DNA of 64,000 nt from Microbacterium sp. LKL04 (GTDB taxonomy: Bacteria > Actinomycetota > Actinomycetes > Actinomycetales > Microbacteriaceae). This document shows positions 41,585-51,145 of this stretch, one piece after another (the first letter of the stretch is position 1; each line of letters opens with the position of its first letter). A program made the position numbers and the translations under genes. The notes under the pieces were generated by a model, which worked only from the letters and a program-made list of their open reading frames with translations, had not been told where the DNA came from and did no database searches. The stretch is taken from NCBI RefSeq assembly GCF_900102005.1, contig NZ_LT627736.1, positions 2,542,001-2,606,000 on the forward strand. Direction: 5' to 3'.

Positions 41585-42393
41585 CCGCGGGCGCGGAACG
41601 TGTAGGTGATCGAGGCCACCTTCTGACCGGACTCGTCGGACTCGACGAAGGCGCTGAATTCGCGCGACCCGTTGCTGTAGAACTTTCCGCGGCCCTCGCC
41701 GTAGGTGAGGCGCACGCGGCCGTTCGTGAGCGTGAACTCGTCGAAGGGCCCCTTGCTGCGAGCCTGGTCGAGGCTGTCGCCGACGGCCACTCCGAACTCG
41801 TTCGCGACCTGCACGTCCTGGGGGAGCCCGGAGGTCAGTGCGATCCACGTCGGTGCGGGGACCTCGCCCCGGGAACGGCCGCCGTCGCCGAGGAAGACGT
41901 CGTACAGGCGGAACCCCGGCCAGACGTAGATGTCGTACGCCCAGTTCTCGGCGTCGCCGTTGACGAACTCCTCCTTCGGCGCGGTGCCGAAAGCCTTGGT
42001 CAGCGCAGCGATCACCGGACCCGAGTCATCGGCCCATTTGTGGTCGACCGTGCCGTCGGCGGTCTTCACGGTGAAACCGGACCCGTTCACTTCGATGGTG
42101 GATGCCGCGGCGGGCGGCTCCTCCGCCACGGGCTCCGACGGCTCGGGGTCCTGCGATGGCGAGGGCGCCGGCTGGGGTGCGGCCTGCGAGGTCGCCGGCG
42201 CCGGCGGCGCTGCCGTCGTCGGCTCGGTCGCCCGTAGCAGGTAGACGCTGACGACCACGATGACGGCGACCAGGAGCACGCCGGCGACCGCGCCGAGGAT
42301 CATCGGGACCCGGTTCGGGTTCGCCGGACGCTCGGGCTTCTCGTGCTCTTGCGGGTCGAGGGGCGCGAAGGGCAGCCAGTCGTCGTTGCTCAT
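41578..42393 (-). CDS. Single-anchor extracytoplasmic protein with Pro-rich linker
   Basis: A 271-residue protein: cytoplasmic N-terminus (about 30 residues), one membrane segment ('MILGAVAGVLLVAVIVVVSV'), a Pro/Ala/Ser-rich linker of about 50 residues, and a C-terminal domain with 'EVNGSGFTVKTADGTVDHKW' and 'WAYDIYVWPGFRLYDVF'. The domain looks beta-rich and exported but is not recognised. ATG 42393 overlaps the amidohydrolase stop (ATGA), so it is co-transcribed with it; no functional link is evident. Confidence 0.75.
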   Translation of the reverse strand: MSNDDWLPFAPLDPQEHEKPERPANPNRVPMILGAVAGVLLVAVIVVVSVYLLRATEPTTAAPPAPATSQAAPQPAPSPSQDPEPSEPVAEEPPAAASTIEVNGSGFTVKTADGTVDHKWADDSGPVIAALTKAFGTAPKEEFVNGDAENWAYDIYVWPGFRLYDVFLGDGGRSRGEVPAPTWIALTSGLPQDVQVANEFGVAVGDSLDQARSKGPFDEFTLTNGRVRLTYGEGRGKFYSNGSREFSAFVESDESGQKVASITYTFRARGQ

Positions 42394-43604
42394 GTGAGGA
42401 ACTCCCGCGCGGCGACGGTCAGGGCGTCGACGCCGCGCTCGATGGTCGGGTGCAGGACGGGGGCGAAGAACGGGGAGTGGTTCGTCGGGATGTCACGCGA
42501 GATCGTACCGGCAGCAGCGGCATCCGCGTACTGCTGCGGGTCGACGCCGCCCCAGAACCAGTAGACGAGCGGAACGCCGGCCTCCCGGGCGAACCACGAG
42601 ACGTCCTCGCTCCCGGTGAACATACCGGGATCCACGACGGTGCCCTCGCCGAACGCGCGGTCCATCGCCGCGGTCAGGCGGGCGGTCGAGTCGATGTCGT
42701 TGATGGTGGGCGGCAGGGTGTGGAGCGTCGTGATCGTCGGTTCCTGCTCCGCACCGGATGCCGCGGCCTCGGCGCGGACGACACGCTCGACGCGTTCGAG
42801 GATGTCGGCCCGTGCCTCGTCGTTCGGATAGCGCAGGCTCAGCTCGAGGGTCGCCTCGGCCGGGATGATGTTGTTCTTCAGGCCGGCGTGGATCGAGCCG
42901 ACGGTGACGACGGCCATCTCGCGCGGGTCGACCTCGCGCGAGACGACGGTCTGCAGGCGCATGACCGTCGCCGCCGCCATGACGATCGGGTCGATCGTCG
43001 CGTGGGGACGCGAGCCGTGACCGCCGCGGCCGTGCATCGTGACGGTGATGCCGTCGGATGCCGCCATCTGGGTGCCCGGGCGCACGCCGATCGTTCCGGC
43101 GGGAAGCGGTGTCAGGTGCTGGCCGAGGACGATGTCGGGCTTCGGGTACCGGTCGAAGACGCCGTCGGCGATCATCGCCTGTGCCCCTGCGCCGTACTCC
43201 TCGGCGGGCTGGAAGACGGCGACGACGGTGCCCGACCACTCCTCACGGGTCGCCTGCAGTTTCTCGAGCGCGCCCAGCAGGGCGGTTACGTGCATGTCGT
43301 GGCCGCAGGCGTGCATGACCGGGACGTCCTGCCCGGAGGGGTCGACGCCGCGGGCGGTGCTCGCGTAGGAGAGGCCGGTCTGCTCGGGGACCGGGAGGCC
43401 GTCCATGTCGGCGCGGAGCCAGATCACGGGTCCGTCGCCGTTGCGGATCGCGGTGACGACGCCGGTGCGGCCGACGCCCTCCTCGTAGTCGAGGCCGAGC
43501 GATGCGAGCTCGCGTGTGATGACGCCGGCCGTCCGGGTCTCCTGGAACGACAGTTCCGGGTGCCGGTGCAGGTCGGTGTAGATCGCTTCGAGGTCGAGAG
43601 GCAT
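42390..43604 (-). CDS. M20-family amidohydrolase (hippurate/IAA-amino-acid hydrolase type)
   Basis: A 404-residue dinuclear metallohydrolase. 'RHPELSFQETRTAGVITREL' is the family start; metal ligands and catalytic Glu appear in 'MHACGHDMHVTALLGALEKL' and 'VFQPAEEYGAGAQAMIADGV'. Members hydrolyse N-acyl amino acids, e.g. hippurate or indole-acetyl conjugates. No signal peptide. ATG 43604 follows TAGGCT on the minus strand by seven bases, indicating a leaderless transcript separate from the lacI gene upstream. Confidence 0.9.
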   Translation of the reverse strand: MPLDLEAIYTDLHRHPELSFQETRTAGVITRELASLGLDYEEGVGRTGVVTAIRNGDGPVIWLRADMDGLPVPEQTGLSYASTARGVDPSGQDVPVMHACGHDMHVTALLGALEKLQATREEWSGTVVAVFQPAEEYGAGAQAMIADGVFDRYPKPDIVLGQHLTPLPAGTIGVRPGTQMAASDGITVTMHGRGGHGSRPHATIDPIVMAAATVMRLQTVVSREVDPREMAVVTVGSIHAGLKNNIIPAEATLELSLRYPNDEARADILERVERVVRAEAAASGAEQEPTITTLHTLPPTINDIDSTARLTAAMDRAFGEGTVVDPGMFTGSEDVSWFAREAGVPLVYWFWGGVDPQQYADAAAAGTISRDIPTNHSPFFAPVLHPTIERGVDALTVAAREFLT

Positions 43605-43611
43605 GACGTCG

Positions 43612-43617
43612 AGCCTA
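43612..43617 (-). promoter_or_regulatory. Candidate -10 box TAGGCT, leaderless start
   Basis: Minus-strand TAGGCT is seven bases before ATG 43604, in the short gap after the LacI gene. Confidence 0.5.
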
Positions 43618-43634
43618 CGGGGACGGGGCCGCCG

Positions 43635-44639
43635 CTACCTCAGTGAGTCCTCTACGGGAGCGGCTGTCGAGGTCCGCTCGACGAGCTGGAACGCGAGTTC
43701 GCCGAGCTCCTGGCGCCCTTCGAGCGCGGCGAGGACGGCGGCGGCGGCACGCTCGCCCTGTTCGTGCGGGAACTGGGCGATCGTCGTCAGGCCGAAGAAG
43801 CCGCCCATCTCGTGCCCGTCGACGCCGATCACCGAGAGCTCCCTCGGCACCTCGAGTCCGCGGTCCCTCGCCGCGAACATGGCGCCGAAGGCGATCTCGT
43901 CGGATGCCGCGAAGATCGCCGTCGGCGCAGCGGCACCGTCCAGCAGGGCGAGTGCGGCGCGATGTCCGCCCTCGATCGTGAAGTCCGCCGCGGCGAAGGG
44001 AGCGTCCGGGATGCCGGCATCCGCCATCGCCGAGGTGAAACCGTGCCGGCGCAGCGACGGGATGTCGAGGCCCGGATCTCCCGCGTAGCCTGCGCCGATG
44101 TGCGCGATGCGCCGGTGGCCGAGGGTCAGCAGGTGCTCGGTCGCGGCGCGGGCGACGGCCAGCTCGTCGACGCGGAGTGCCGGCAGCCGGGGAGTGGTGG
44201 CGCCGAGGCCCACGACGGGCAGATCGAGCGCGAGGAGCCGGTCGACCTCGTCGTCGGCGAGGGTCACCGAGAGGACGATGATTCCGTCGACCCGGCCGCG
44301 CCGCAGCGACACGTCCAGCACGCCGTCCCGCTGGGACCGCTCGTCGCTCATGCTGTAGAGCGTCATGTCGTAGCCCTGCGGTGCGAGGCGGCTCGCGATG
44401 CCGTCGAGCACGTTCGCGAAGAACCACCGGTCGAGCAGCGGGACGACGACGCCGATGTTCGCGGCACGCCCCGTCGCCAGAGCGGATGCCGCAGCCGAAA
44501 CCACGTAGCCGAGGTCGGCCGCGGCCGCACGCACGCGGGCGCGGGTCGCATCCGAGATGCGCCCGCGCCCGCTGAGCGCGCGTGAGACGGTCGCCGCCGA
44601 GACGCCTGCGGCGCGGGCGACGTCGTCGATGCCGGTCAC
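43635..44639 (-). CDS. LacI-family regulator of the alpha-glucosidase
   Basis: A 334-residue LacI/GalR regulator: helix-turn-helix 'IDDVARAAGVSAATVSRALS' at residues 4-23, hinge 'VVSAAASALATGRAANIGVV', then the sugar-sensing domain with 'SVIGVDGHEMGGFFGLTTI'. GTG 44639 lies one base after the alpha-glucosidase stop, so it is co-transcribed and probably represses through the 16-bp palindrome at 46328. The inducer may be maltose or a related alpha-glucoside. Confidence 0.9.
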   Translation of the reverse strand: MTGIDDVARAAGVSAATVSRALSGRGRISDATRARVRAAAADLGYVVSAAASALATGRAANIGVVVPLLDRWFFANVLDGIASRLAPQGYDMTLYSMSDERSQRDGVLDVSLRRGRVDGIIVLSVTLADDEVDRLLALDLPVVGLGATTPRLPALRVDELAVARAATEHLLTLGHRRIAHIGAGYAGDPGLDIPSLRRHGFTSAMADAGIPDAPFAAADFTIEGGHRAALALLDGAAAPTAIFAASDEIAFGAMFAARDRGLEVPRELSVIGVDGHEMGGFFGLTTIAQFPHEQGERAAAAVLAALEGRQELGELAFQLVERTSTAAPVEDSLR

Positions 44640-44640
44640 G

Positions 44641-46314
44641 TCAGTCCGCGGCGATCCACACGGTCGTGTCGGCCGGCAGCTCGCGCCCCTCGAACGCGTC
44701 GCTCTCGACCAGCAGCGTCCCCTTCGGCAGCGCGACCGGGGTCGTGCCCACGTTCGCGATCACCGTCATGTCGCCGTTGCGGAAGGCGATGACGTCCTCG
44801 CCGTAGCCGTCCAGCCACTCGAGCGCGCCCGACCCGAGGTCGTGCGCGCGGCGGGTCGCCAGCAGCGTGCGGTACAGCCACAGGGTCGAGTCCGGCTGGT
44901 CCTCCTGCACGTCGCGGGCGAGCGCCGTCCACTCCGCAGGCTGCGGCAGCCAGCTCTCGCCCGTCGGGCTGAAGCCGAACGCGCCCTGATCGGCGGTCCA
45001 GGGCAGCGGGACGCGGCATCCGTCACGTCCGTAGCGCTCACCGTTCGTGCGGAACCAGGTCGGGTCCTCGCGGACGTCGTCGGGCAACTCCATCGCCTCG
45101 GGGAGTCCGAGCTCCTCGCCCTGGTACAGGTACGACGAGCCGGGGAGGGCGAGCATGAGCGCGGTCGCCGCGCGGGCGCGACGAAGTCCCGCGGCGGGAT
45201 CGGGCTTGCCGGGCGTCTCGGGCCCGACGCCGTGCCCCTGGGGGTGACCGGGCATCGCGAGGCGGGTCGCGTGGCGGATGACGTCGTGGTTCGAGAGGAC
45301 CCACGTGGCCGGAGCGCCGACGGCGGGGAAGGCGCGCAGGGACTCGCTGATGATCTCGCGCAGCTGCGCGGCATCCCACTCGCTCATCGCGTAGGGGAAG
45401 TTAAAGGCCTGGTGCATCTCGTCGGAGCGCACCCACTTGGCGGTCTCGTCGACCGTCGGCAGCCACGCCTCGGCGCACAGCGCGCGGTCCCCGTCGTACT
45501 CCGCGAGCACACGGTGCCATTCGCGCCAGACCTCGTGGACGCCGTCCTGACCCCAATACGGGACCGGCTCCGCGCCGCCCATCGAGTCGGCCTCGGCCGG
45601 CGGGGTGTAGTCGGGCAGGCCGTCGGCCTTGATCAGGCCGTGCGCCACGTCCACGCGGAAGCCGTCGACGCCGCGGTCGAGCCAGAAGCGCAGCGTCGCC
45701 TCGAACTCGGCGCGCACCTCGGGGTTGGTCCAGTCGAAGTCGGGCTGCGACGTGTCGAACAGGTGCAGGTACCACTGGCCGTCGGCAATCCGCGTCCAGG
45801 CCGGGCCGCCGAAGACGGACTCCCAGTTGTTGGGGGGCAGTTCGCCGTTCTCGCCCGTGCCGTCGCGGAACATGTAGCGCGCGCGCTCGGGGCTGCCGGG
45901 AGCGGCGGCGAGGGCCTGCTGGAACCAGACGTGCTTGTCGGAGGAGTGGTTCGGGACGAGGTCGATGATGACTCGGATGCCGCGGGCGTGAGCGCCCTCG
46001 AGCATGTCGTCGAAGTCGCCGAGGGTGCCGAACAGCGGGTCGACGTCACGGTAGTCGGCGACGTCGTAGCCGGCATCCTTCTGGGGAGAGGTGAAGAAGG
46101 GGCTCAGCCACACGGCGTCGACGCCGAGCGAGGCGAGGTCGTCGAGGTGCGACGTGATGCCGGGCAGGTCGCCGATGCCGTCGCCCGAGGCGTCCGCGAA
46201 GGAGCGGGGGTAGATCTGGTAGATCACGGCGGTGCGCCACCACTCGGCGCCGGGCCGGCTCTCGCCGATCGGAGCGAGCGTCGAGGTGACGGTCGGGGAG
46301 GGGGTCGAAGTCAT
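44641..46314 (-). CDS. GH13 alpha-glucosidase (oligo-1,6-glucosidase-like)
   Basis: A 557-residue GH13 enzyme. Conserved regions are visible in order: 'VIYQIYPRSFADASGDGIGD', 'VIIDLVPNHSSD', 'GFRVDVAHG' (nucleophile Asp), 'CAEAWLP' (acid/base Glu) and 'WVLSNHDVIRH' (transition-state Asp). This set fits alpha-glucosidases and oligo-1,6-glucosidases acting on maltose or isomaltose. No signal peptide, so imported sugars are the substrate. ATG 46314 is chosen because it is seven bases after a TAGGCT box; an open frame continues upstream to 46395 through the promoter and operator. Confidence 0.93.
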   Translation of the reverse strand: MTSTPSPTVTSTLAPIGESRPGAEWWRTAVIYQIYPRSFADASGDGIGDLPGITSHLDDLASLGVDAVWLSPFFTSPQKDAGYDVADYRDVDPLFGTLGDFDDMLEGAHARGIRVIIDLVPNHSSDKHVWFQQALAAAPGSPERARYMFRDGTGENGELPPNNWESVFGGPAWTRIADGQWYLHLFDTSQPDFDWTNPEVRAEFEATLRFWLDRGVDGFRVDVAHGLIKADGLPDYTPPAEADSMGGAEPVPYWGQDGVHEVWREWHRVLAEYDGDRALCAEAWLPTVDETAKWVRSDEMHQAFNFPYAMSEWDAAQLREIISESLRAFPAVGAPATWVLSNHDVIRHATRLAMPGHPQGHGVGPETPGKPDPAAGLRRARAATALMLALPGSSYLYQGEELGLPEAMELPDDVREDPTWFRTNGERYGRDGCRVPLPWTADQGAFGFSPTGESWLPQPAEWTALARDVQEDQPDSTLWLYRTLLATRRAHDLGSGALEWLDGYGEDVIAFRNGDMTVIANVGTTPVALPKGTLLVESDAFEGRELPADTTVWIAAD

Positions 46315-46321
46315 GCGCGCC

Positions 46322-46327
46322 AGCCTA
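46322..46327 (-). promoter_or_regulatory. -10 box TAGGCT of the alpha-glucosidase gene, leaderless start
   Basis: Minus-strand TAGGCT precedes ATG 46314 by seven bases. The palindrome at 46328-46343 abuts it on the -35 side. Confidence 0.6.
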
Positions 46328-46343
46328 GCGCAAGCGCTTGCGC
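46328..46343. promoter_or_regulatory. LacI-family operator (16-bp perfect palindrome)
   Basis: GCGCAAGCGCTTGCGC is fully self-complementary with the central CG typical of LacI/GalR sites. It directly abuts the alpha-glucosidase -10 box and lies about 23 bases upstream of the divergent apt -10 box. Confidence 0.8.
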
Positions 46344-46366
46344 ACGCGGTATCAGACGCTGTCGAG

Positions 46367-46372
46367 TACCCT
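46367..46372 (+). promoter_or_regulatory. Candidate -10 box TACCCT of apt, leaderless start
   Basis: TACCCT is followed by seven bases and GTG 46380. Confidence 0.5.
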
Positions 46373-46379
46373 CGACCCA

Positions 46380-46898
46380 GTGAATCCCGACGCACTCGCC
46401 CGAGCCGAAGCGCTCATCGCGACGATCCCCGACTTCCCCGAACCCGGCATCCTCTTCCGCGACATCTCGCCGCTGCTGGCCGACCCCGCGGGGCTCCGCA
46501 CCATCGCGATGGCCATGGCCGAGCCGTTCATCGGCTCGTTCGACGTCGTCGCGGGCGTCGAAGCGCGCGGCTTCCTGCTCGCCGGCGCGATCGCGATCGC
46601 CTCGGGCACCGGTCTCGCCCCGATCCGCAAGGCGGGCAAGCTTCCGCGTCCCGCCGGCTCGGTGAGCTACGACCTCGAGTACGGCAGCGCGACGATCGAG
46701 ATGTCGGGCGACCTGTCCTCCGGCGCGCGCGTCCTGCTCGTCGACGACGTCCTCGCCACGGGTGGCACGCTCCGCGCCGGGCAGCAGCTGCTCGAGCAGC
46801 TCGGCTACAGCCTCGCCGGCACGTCGGTGCTGATGGAGCTCACCGCGCTCGGGGGCCGCTCCGTCTGCGGCCCCGTGCACAGCGTGTTCACGGTCTGA
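46380..46898 (+). CDS. apt: Adenine phosphoribosyltransferase
   Basis: A 172-residue enzyme, the usual Apt length. It salvages adenine with PRPP to make AMP. 'IPDFPEPGILFRDISPLLAD' is the N-terminal landmark, 'VEARGFLLAGAIA' the base-binding region, and 'VLLVDDVLATGGTL' the PRPP loop. GTG 46380 is chosen because an earlier in-frame ATG (46338) falls inside the promoter region. It diverges from the alpha-glucosidase gene and its stop directly abuts the stop of the convergent dehydrogenase gene. Confidence 0.96.
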   Translation: MNPDALARAEALIATIPDFPEPGILFRDISPLLADPAGLRTIAMAMAEPFIGSFDVVAGVEARGFLLAGAIAIASGTGLAPIRKAGKLPRPAGSVSYDLEYGSATIEMSGDLSSGARVLLVDDVLATGGTLRAGQQLLEQLGYSLAGTSVLMELTALGGRSVCGPVHSVFTV

Positions 46899-47816
46899 TC
46901 AGGTCCGGATCACGACGTTCTCGGGCTCCTCGCCCGCGAGCAGGTGCCCGATCTGGCGACGCAGCAGCCGCACGATCCGGGGGTGCATCGCATCGGTCGC
47001 CCCGCCGACGTGCGGCGCGATGACGACGCCGTCGAGCGTCCACAGCGGGTGGTCCGCGGGGAGCGGTTCGGGGTCGGTGACGTCGAGGGCCGCTCGGATG
47101 CCGCGGCTCCGGATGTGCGCGACGAGGGCGTCCGTGTCGATCAGCGACCCCCGTCCCACGTTGACGACGAGGGCGCCGTCGGGCAGGGCGGCGAGGAACG
47201 CGTCGTCGATGATGTGCCGGGTCTGGTCGCCTCCGGGGAGCGAGGTAACGACGATGTCGACGCCGGGGAGGAGGTCCGGCAGCTCGTCGACGCTGTGCAC
47301 ACGGATGCCGTCCTCGTCGCGCGCGCTCGAGGCGACCGGTACCAGGTCGACCTCGAAGGGGGCGAGACGTGCGGCGATCGCCTTGCCGACGCCGCCGTAG
47401 CCGAGCACCAGGATGCGGCGGTCGGCGAGACCGGTGGCCTGGAACGGCGACCAGTCGCCCTTCTCCTGCGCGCGGACGAACCGGTCGATGCCGCGCTGCG
47501 CTGTGAGCGTCAGGGCGACGGCGAGTTCCGCGGTGGCCGCCTCGTGAACGGTCGTGGCGTTCGCGAAGACCGTACCGGCGGGCAGGCGGTCTTCGATGCC
47601 TTCGTAGCCGATCGCCTGACCCTGCACGAGTCCGACCTCGACACCCTCGAGCCGGGCGAGGGGGTCCTGCCCGGACATGTACGGCGGGACGACGATGTCG
47701 ATGCGCGGGCGGGGGGAGGCGGCATCCATCTTCCAGACGAAGACGTCGGCCCCGTCGATGTCGGAGAGGTCCTCGGCGAGGCGGGCAGAGGGGACGCTGA
47801 CGCTGATCGAAGCCAT
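46899..47816 (-). CDS. D-isomer-specific 2-hydroxyacid dehydrogenase
   Basis: A 305-residue NAD-dependent oxidoreductase. The dinucleotide fold has 'ILVLGYGGVGKAIAARLAPF' (GxGxxG), followed by 'VVTSLPGGDQTRHIIDD', 'VNVGRGSLIDTDAL' (substrate-binding Arg) and 'APHVGGATDAMHPR' (catalytic His). It interconverts a 2-keto acid and a D-2-hydroxyacid; which one is unknown. The first 90 residues are less typical than in phosphoglycerate dehydrogenase. ATG 47816 is seven bases after TAGCCT on the minus strand. Confidence 0.92.
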   Translation of the reverse strand: MASISVSVPSARLAEDLSDIDGADVFVWKMDAASPRPRIDIVVPPYMSGQDPLARLEGVEVGLVQGQAIGYEGIEDRLPAGTVFANATTVHEAATAELAVALTLTAQRGIDRFVRAQEKGDWSPFQATGLADRRILVLGYGGVGKAIAARLAPFEVDLVPVASSARDEDGIRVHSVDELPDLLPGVDIVVTSLPGGDQTRHIIDDAFLAALPDGALVVNVGRGSLIDTDALVAHIRSRGIRAALDVTDPEPLPADHPLWTLDGVVIAPHVGGATDAMHPRIVRLLRRQIGHLLAGEEPENVVIRT

Positions 47817-47823
47817 GCGTCCG

Positions 47824-47829
47824 AGGCTA
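47824..47829 (-). promoter_or_regulatory. Candidate -10 box TAGCCT, leaderless start
   Basis: Minus-strand TAGCCT is seven bases before ATG 47816. Confidence 0.5.
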
Positions 47830-47872
47830 TCGTCCGGCCCAGGGCCTCGGCCCGTGCCGGGACCACGACACC

Positions 47873-47878
47873 TAGGCT
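47873..47878 (+). promoter_or_regulatory. Candidate -10 box TAGGCT, leaderless start
   Basis: TAGGCT is followed by six bases and ATG 47885. Confidence 0.5.
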
Positions 47879-47884
47879 GGTTCG

Positions 47885-50431
47885 ATGCTTGAAACCCCCC
47901 GCCGCGACGCCGATGCCTTCGTCCGTGTGCGCGGGGCGCACGAGAACAACCTGCGGAACGTGGATGTCGACGTCCCCCGCGACGCGATCGTCGCCTTCAC
48001 CGGTGTCTCGGGTTCGGGCAAGTCCTCGCTCGCGTTCGGCACCATCTTCACCGAGGCGCAGCGCCGCTACCTGGAGTCGGTCGCGCCGTACGCGCGGCGA
48101 TTGATCCAACAGGGTCACGACCCGCACGTGGATTCGATCACGGGGCTCCCGCCCGCCGTCGCCCTGCAGCAGCGGCGGGGCGCGCCGAGTTCGCGGTCGA
48201 GCGTCGGTACGGTCACCACGCTGTCGAACTCGCTGCGCATGCTGTTCTCGCGGGCGGGCACGTTCCCGACCGGCTTCACGACGCGCCTCGACTCCGACGC
48301 GTTCTCGCCGAACACGGCGGCGGGCGCCTGTCCCGAGTGTCACGGCGTCGGCGTCGCGCACACGGTGACCGAGGACACGCTCGTGCCTGACCCGTCGCTG
48401 AGCATCCGCGACGGCGCGATCGCGGCGTGGCCGGGGGCATGGCAGGCCAAGAACCTCCGCGACATCACGATCACCCTCGGCTACGACGTCGATCGCCCGT
48501 GGCGCGAACTCGACCAGGCCGACCGCGACTGGCTCCTGTTCACCGAGGAGCAGCCCGTCGTGCAGATCACTCCGCAGCGCGACCGTGTCGCCAAGCCCTA
48601 CAACGGCACGTTCTGGAGCGCGAAGAAGTTCGTCTTCCACACGCTCGCCGACTCGCAGAGCGCGTCGATGCGCAACCGCGTGCTCGGCTTCGTCCGCACC
48701 GGCGTGTGCCCGCTGTGCGGCGGGACGGGCCTGCGCCGCGAAGCGCTCGCCGTCACGTTCGCAGGGCACTCGATCGCCGAGCTGAACGCCCTGCCGATCC
48801 GCGAACTCGCCGAGGTCCTGCGTCCGACGACGCAGATCCGGGATGCCTCGCCCGCCCTCCCGACCACCGCGTCGGGCGAGCGCACCGATGTCGCCGTCGC
48901 CATCACGACCGACCTCGTGGCCCGCATCCAGGTGCTGCTCGACCTCGGTCTCGGGTACCTCGGCCTCGGTCGGGTCACCACGACCCTCTCGCCGGGTGAG
49001 ATGCAGCGCCTCCGGCTGGCGACCCAGCTGCGCTCGGGCCTGTTCGGGGTCGTCTACGTCCTCGACGAGCCGTCGGCCGGCCTCCACCCCGACGACGCCG
49101 CACCGCTCCTCGACGTCCTCGAGCAGCTTCGCGCCTCGGGAAACTCGGTCTTCGTCGTCGAGCACAACATGGACGTCGTCCGTCGCGCCGACTGGATCAT
49201 CGACGTCGGTCCCGGCGCGGGTGAGGCCGGCGGCGCCGTCCTCTACTCCGGCGAGGTCGAGGGGCTGGCCGCCGTCGCCGAGTCGGCGACGCGTCCGTTC
49301 CTCTTCCCCGGCGCCGACGCATCGGTGCGACGGGAGCGCCGCGAGGCCACCGGCATCCTCTCGCTCCAGGGTGTCTCACTGCACAACCTCGACGGGCTCG
49401 ACGTCGCGTTCCCCCTCGGCGTCTTCACGGCGGTCACGGGCGTCTCGGGCTCGGGCAAGTCCACGCTCGTCAGCCGCGTCCTACGCGAGGTCGTCGATCG
49501 TCATCTGCGGGGCGACGCCGTCGACGACGCGGATGCCGACGGCCGAGGCGATGCCGACGAGCCGTCCGAGCGCATCGCCGAGGCGACGCTGCCGGCGGCG
49601 TCCATCGACACCCTGCGGGTAGGCGCCGTCACGGGCCTGGAGGCCGTCGACCGCCTCGTCCGCGTCGACCAGAAGCCCATCGGTCGCACCCCGCGGTCGA
49701 ACCTCGCGACCTACACCGGACTGTTCGACGCCGTCCGCGCGGTGTTCGCCGCGACCGACCTCGCGCGCGAACGCGGGTACACGCCCGGCCGGTTCTCGTT
49801 CAACGTCGCGGGCGGCCGCTGCGAGACGTGCCTGGGAGAGGGTTACGTCACCGTCGAGCTCCTTTTCCTGCCCGGCAGCTACGGCCGGTGCCCGACCTGC
49901 CACGGTGCGCGCTACAACCCCGAGACGCTCGAAGTCACCTACGAGGGCAAGACCGTCGCCGACGTCCTCGCGATGACCGTCGACGAGGCGGCGACGTTCC
50001 TCGCGGGGGTGCCCGCGGCATCCCGGAGCCTCCGCACCCTGCAGGACGTCGGTCTCGGCTACCTGCGCCTCGGCCAGCCGGCGACAGAGCTCTCCGGCGG
50101 CGAGGCCCAGCGGATCAAACTCGCGACGGAGCTGCAGCGCGCGCGGCGCGGCCACACGCTGTACCTCCTCGACGAGCCGACGACCGGCTTGCACCCCGCC
50201 GACGTCCGGCGACTGTTGGCGCAGCTGCACGCCCTCGTCGACGCCGGCGACACCGTCGTCGTGGTCGAGCACGACATGGACGTCGTCGCGTCGGCCGACT
50301 GGGTCATCGACCTCGGCCCGTCGGGCGGGGATGCCGGGGGCCGCGTCGTCGCCGAGGGGACGCCCGAAGCCGTCGCGGCAGAACCCGACAGTCGCACGGC
50401 ACCGCACCTCGCCCGCAGGCTGGGCGGCTGA
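47885..50431 (+). CDS. UvrA-like ABC-class ATPase (short paralogue of excinuclease subunit A)
   Basis: An 848-residue protein, about 100 residues shorter than canonical UvrA. It has two P-loops ('FTGVSGSGKSSLAFGTIFTE' and 'VTGVSGSGKSTLVSRVLREV'), zinc-binding pairs 'CPECHGVG'/'CPLCGGTG' and 'CETCLGEG'/'CPTCHGARY', and two ABC signature regions ('LSPGEMQRLRLATQL', 'LSGGEAQRIKLATEL'). The UvrB-interaction region is reduced. Such class II UvrA proteins (e.g. DrrC) are linked to DNA-damaging drug resistance. ATG 47885 is six bases after TAGGCT. Confidence 0.9.
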   Translation: MLETPRRDADAFVRVRGAHENNLRNVDVDVPRDAIVAFTGVSGSGKSSLAFGTIFTEAQRRYLESVAPYARRLIQQGHDPHVDSITGLPPAVALQQRRGAPSSRSSVGTVTTLSNSLRMLFSRAGTFPTGFTTRLDSDAFSPNTAAGACPECHGVGVAHTVTEDTLVPDPSLSIRDGAIAAWPGAWQAKNLRDITITLGYDVDRPWRELDQADRDWLLFTEEQPVVQITPQRDRVAKPYNGTFWSAKKFVFHTLADSQSASMRNRVLGFVRTGVCPLCGGTGLRREALAVTFAGHSIAELNALPIRELAEVLRPTTQIRDASPALPTTASGERTDVAVAITTDLVARIQVLLDLGLGYLGLGRVTTTLSPGEMQRLRLATQLRSGLFGVVYVLDEPSAGLHPDDAAPLLDVLEQLRASGNSVFVVEHNMDVVRRADWIIDVGPGAGEAGGAVLYSGEVEGLAAVAESATRPFLFPGADASVRRERREATGILSLQGVSLHNLDGLDVAFPLGVFTAVTGVSGSGKSTLVSRVLREVVDRHLRGDAVDDADADGRGDADEPSERIAEATLPAASIDTLRVGAVTGLEAVDRLVRVDQKPIGRTPRSNLATYTGLFDAVRAVFAATDLARERGYTPGRFSFNVAGGRCETCLGEGYVTVELLFLPGSYGRCPTCHGARYNPETLEVTYEGKTVADVLAMTVDEAATFLAGVPAASRSLRTLQDVGLGYLRLGQPATELSGGEAQRIKLATELQRARRGHTLYLLDEPTTGLHPADVRRLLAQLHALVDAGDTVVVVEHDMDVVASADWVIDLGPSGGDAGGRVVAEGTPEAVAAEPDSRTAPHLARRLGG

Positions 50432-50437
50432 GCCGGA

Positions 50438-51141
<704 letters not shown>

Positions 51142-51145
<4 letters not shown>

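Noticed and set aside
47510..49165. A 551-codon minus-strand frame opposite the UvrA paralogue
   Set aside because: It spans the divergent promoter region and is antisense to a recognised gene; no domain seen.
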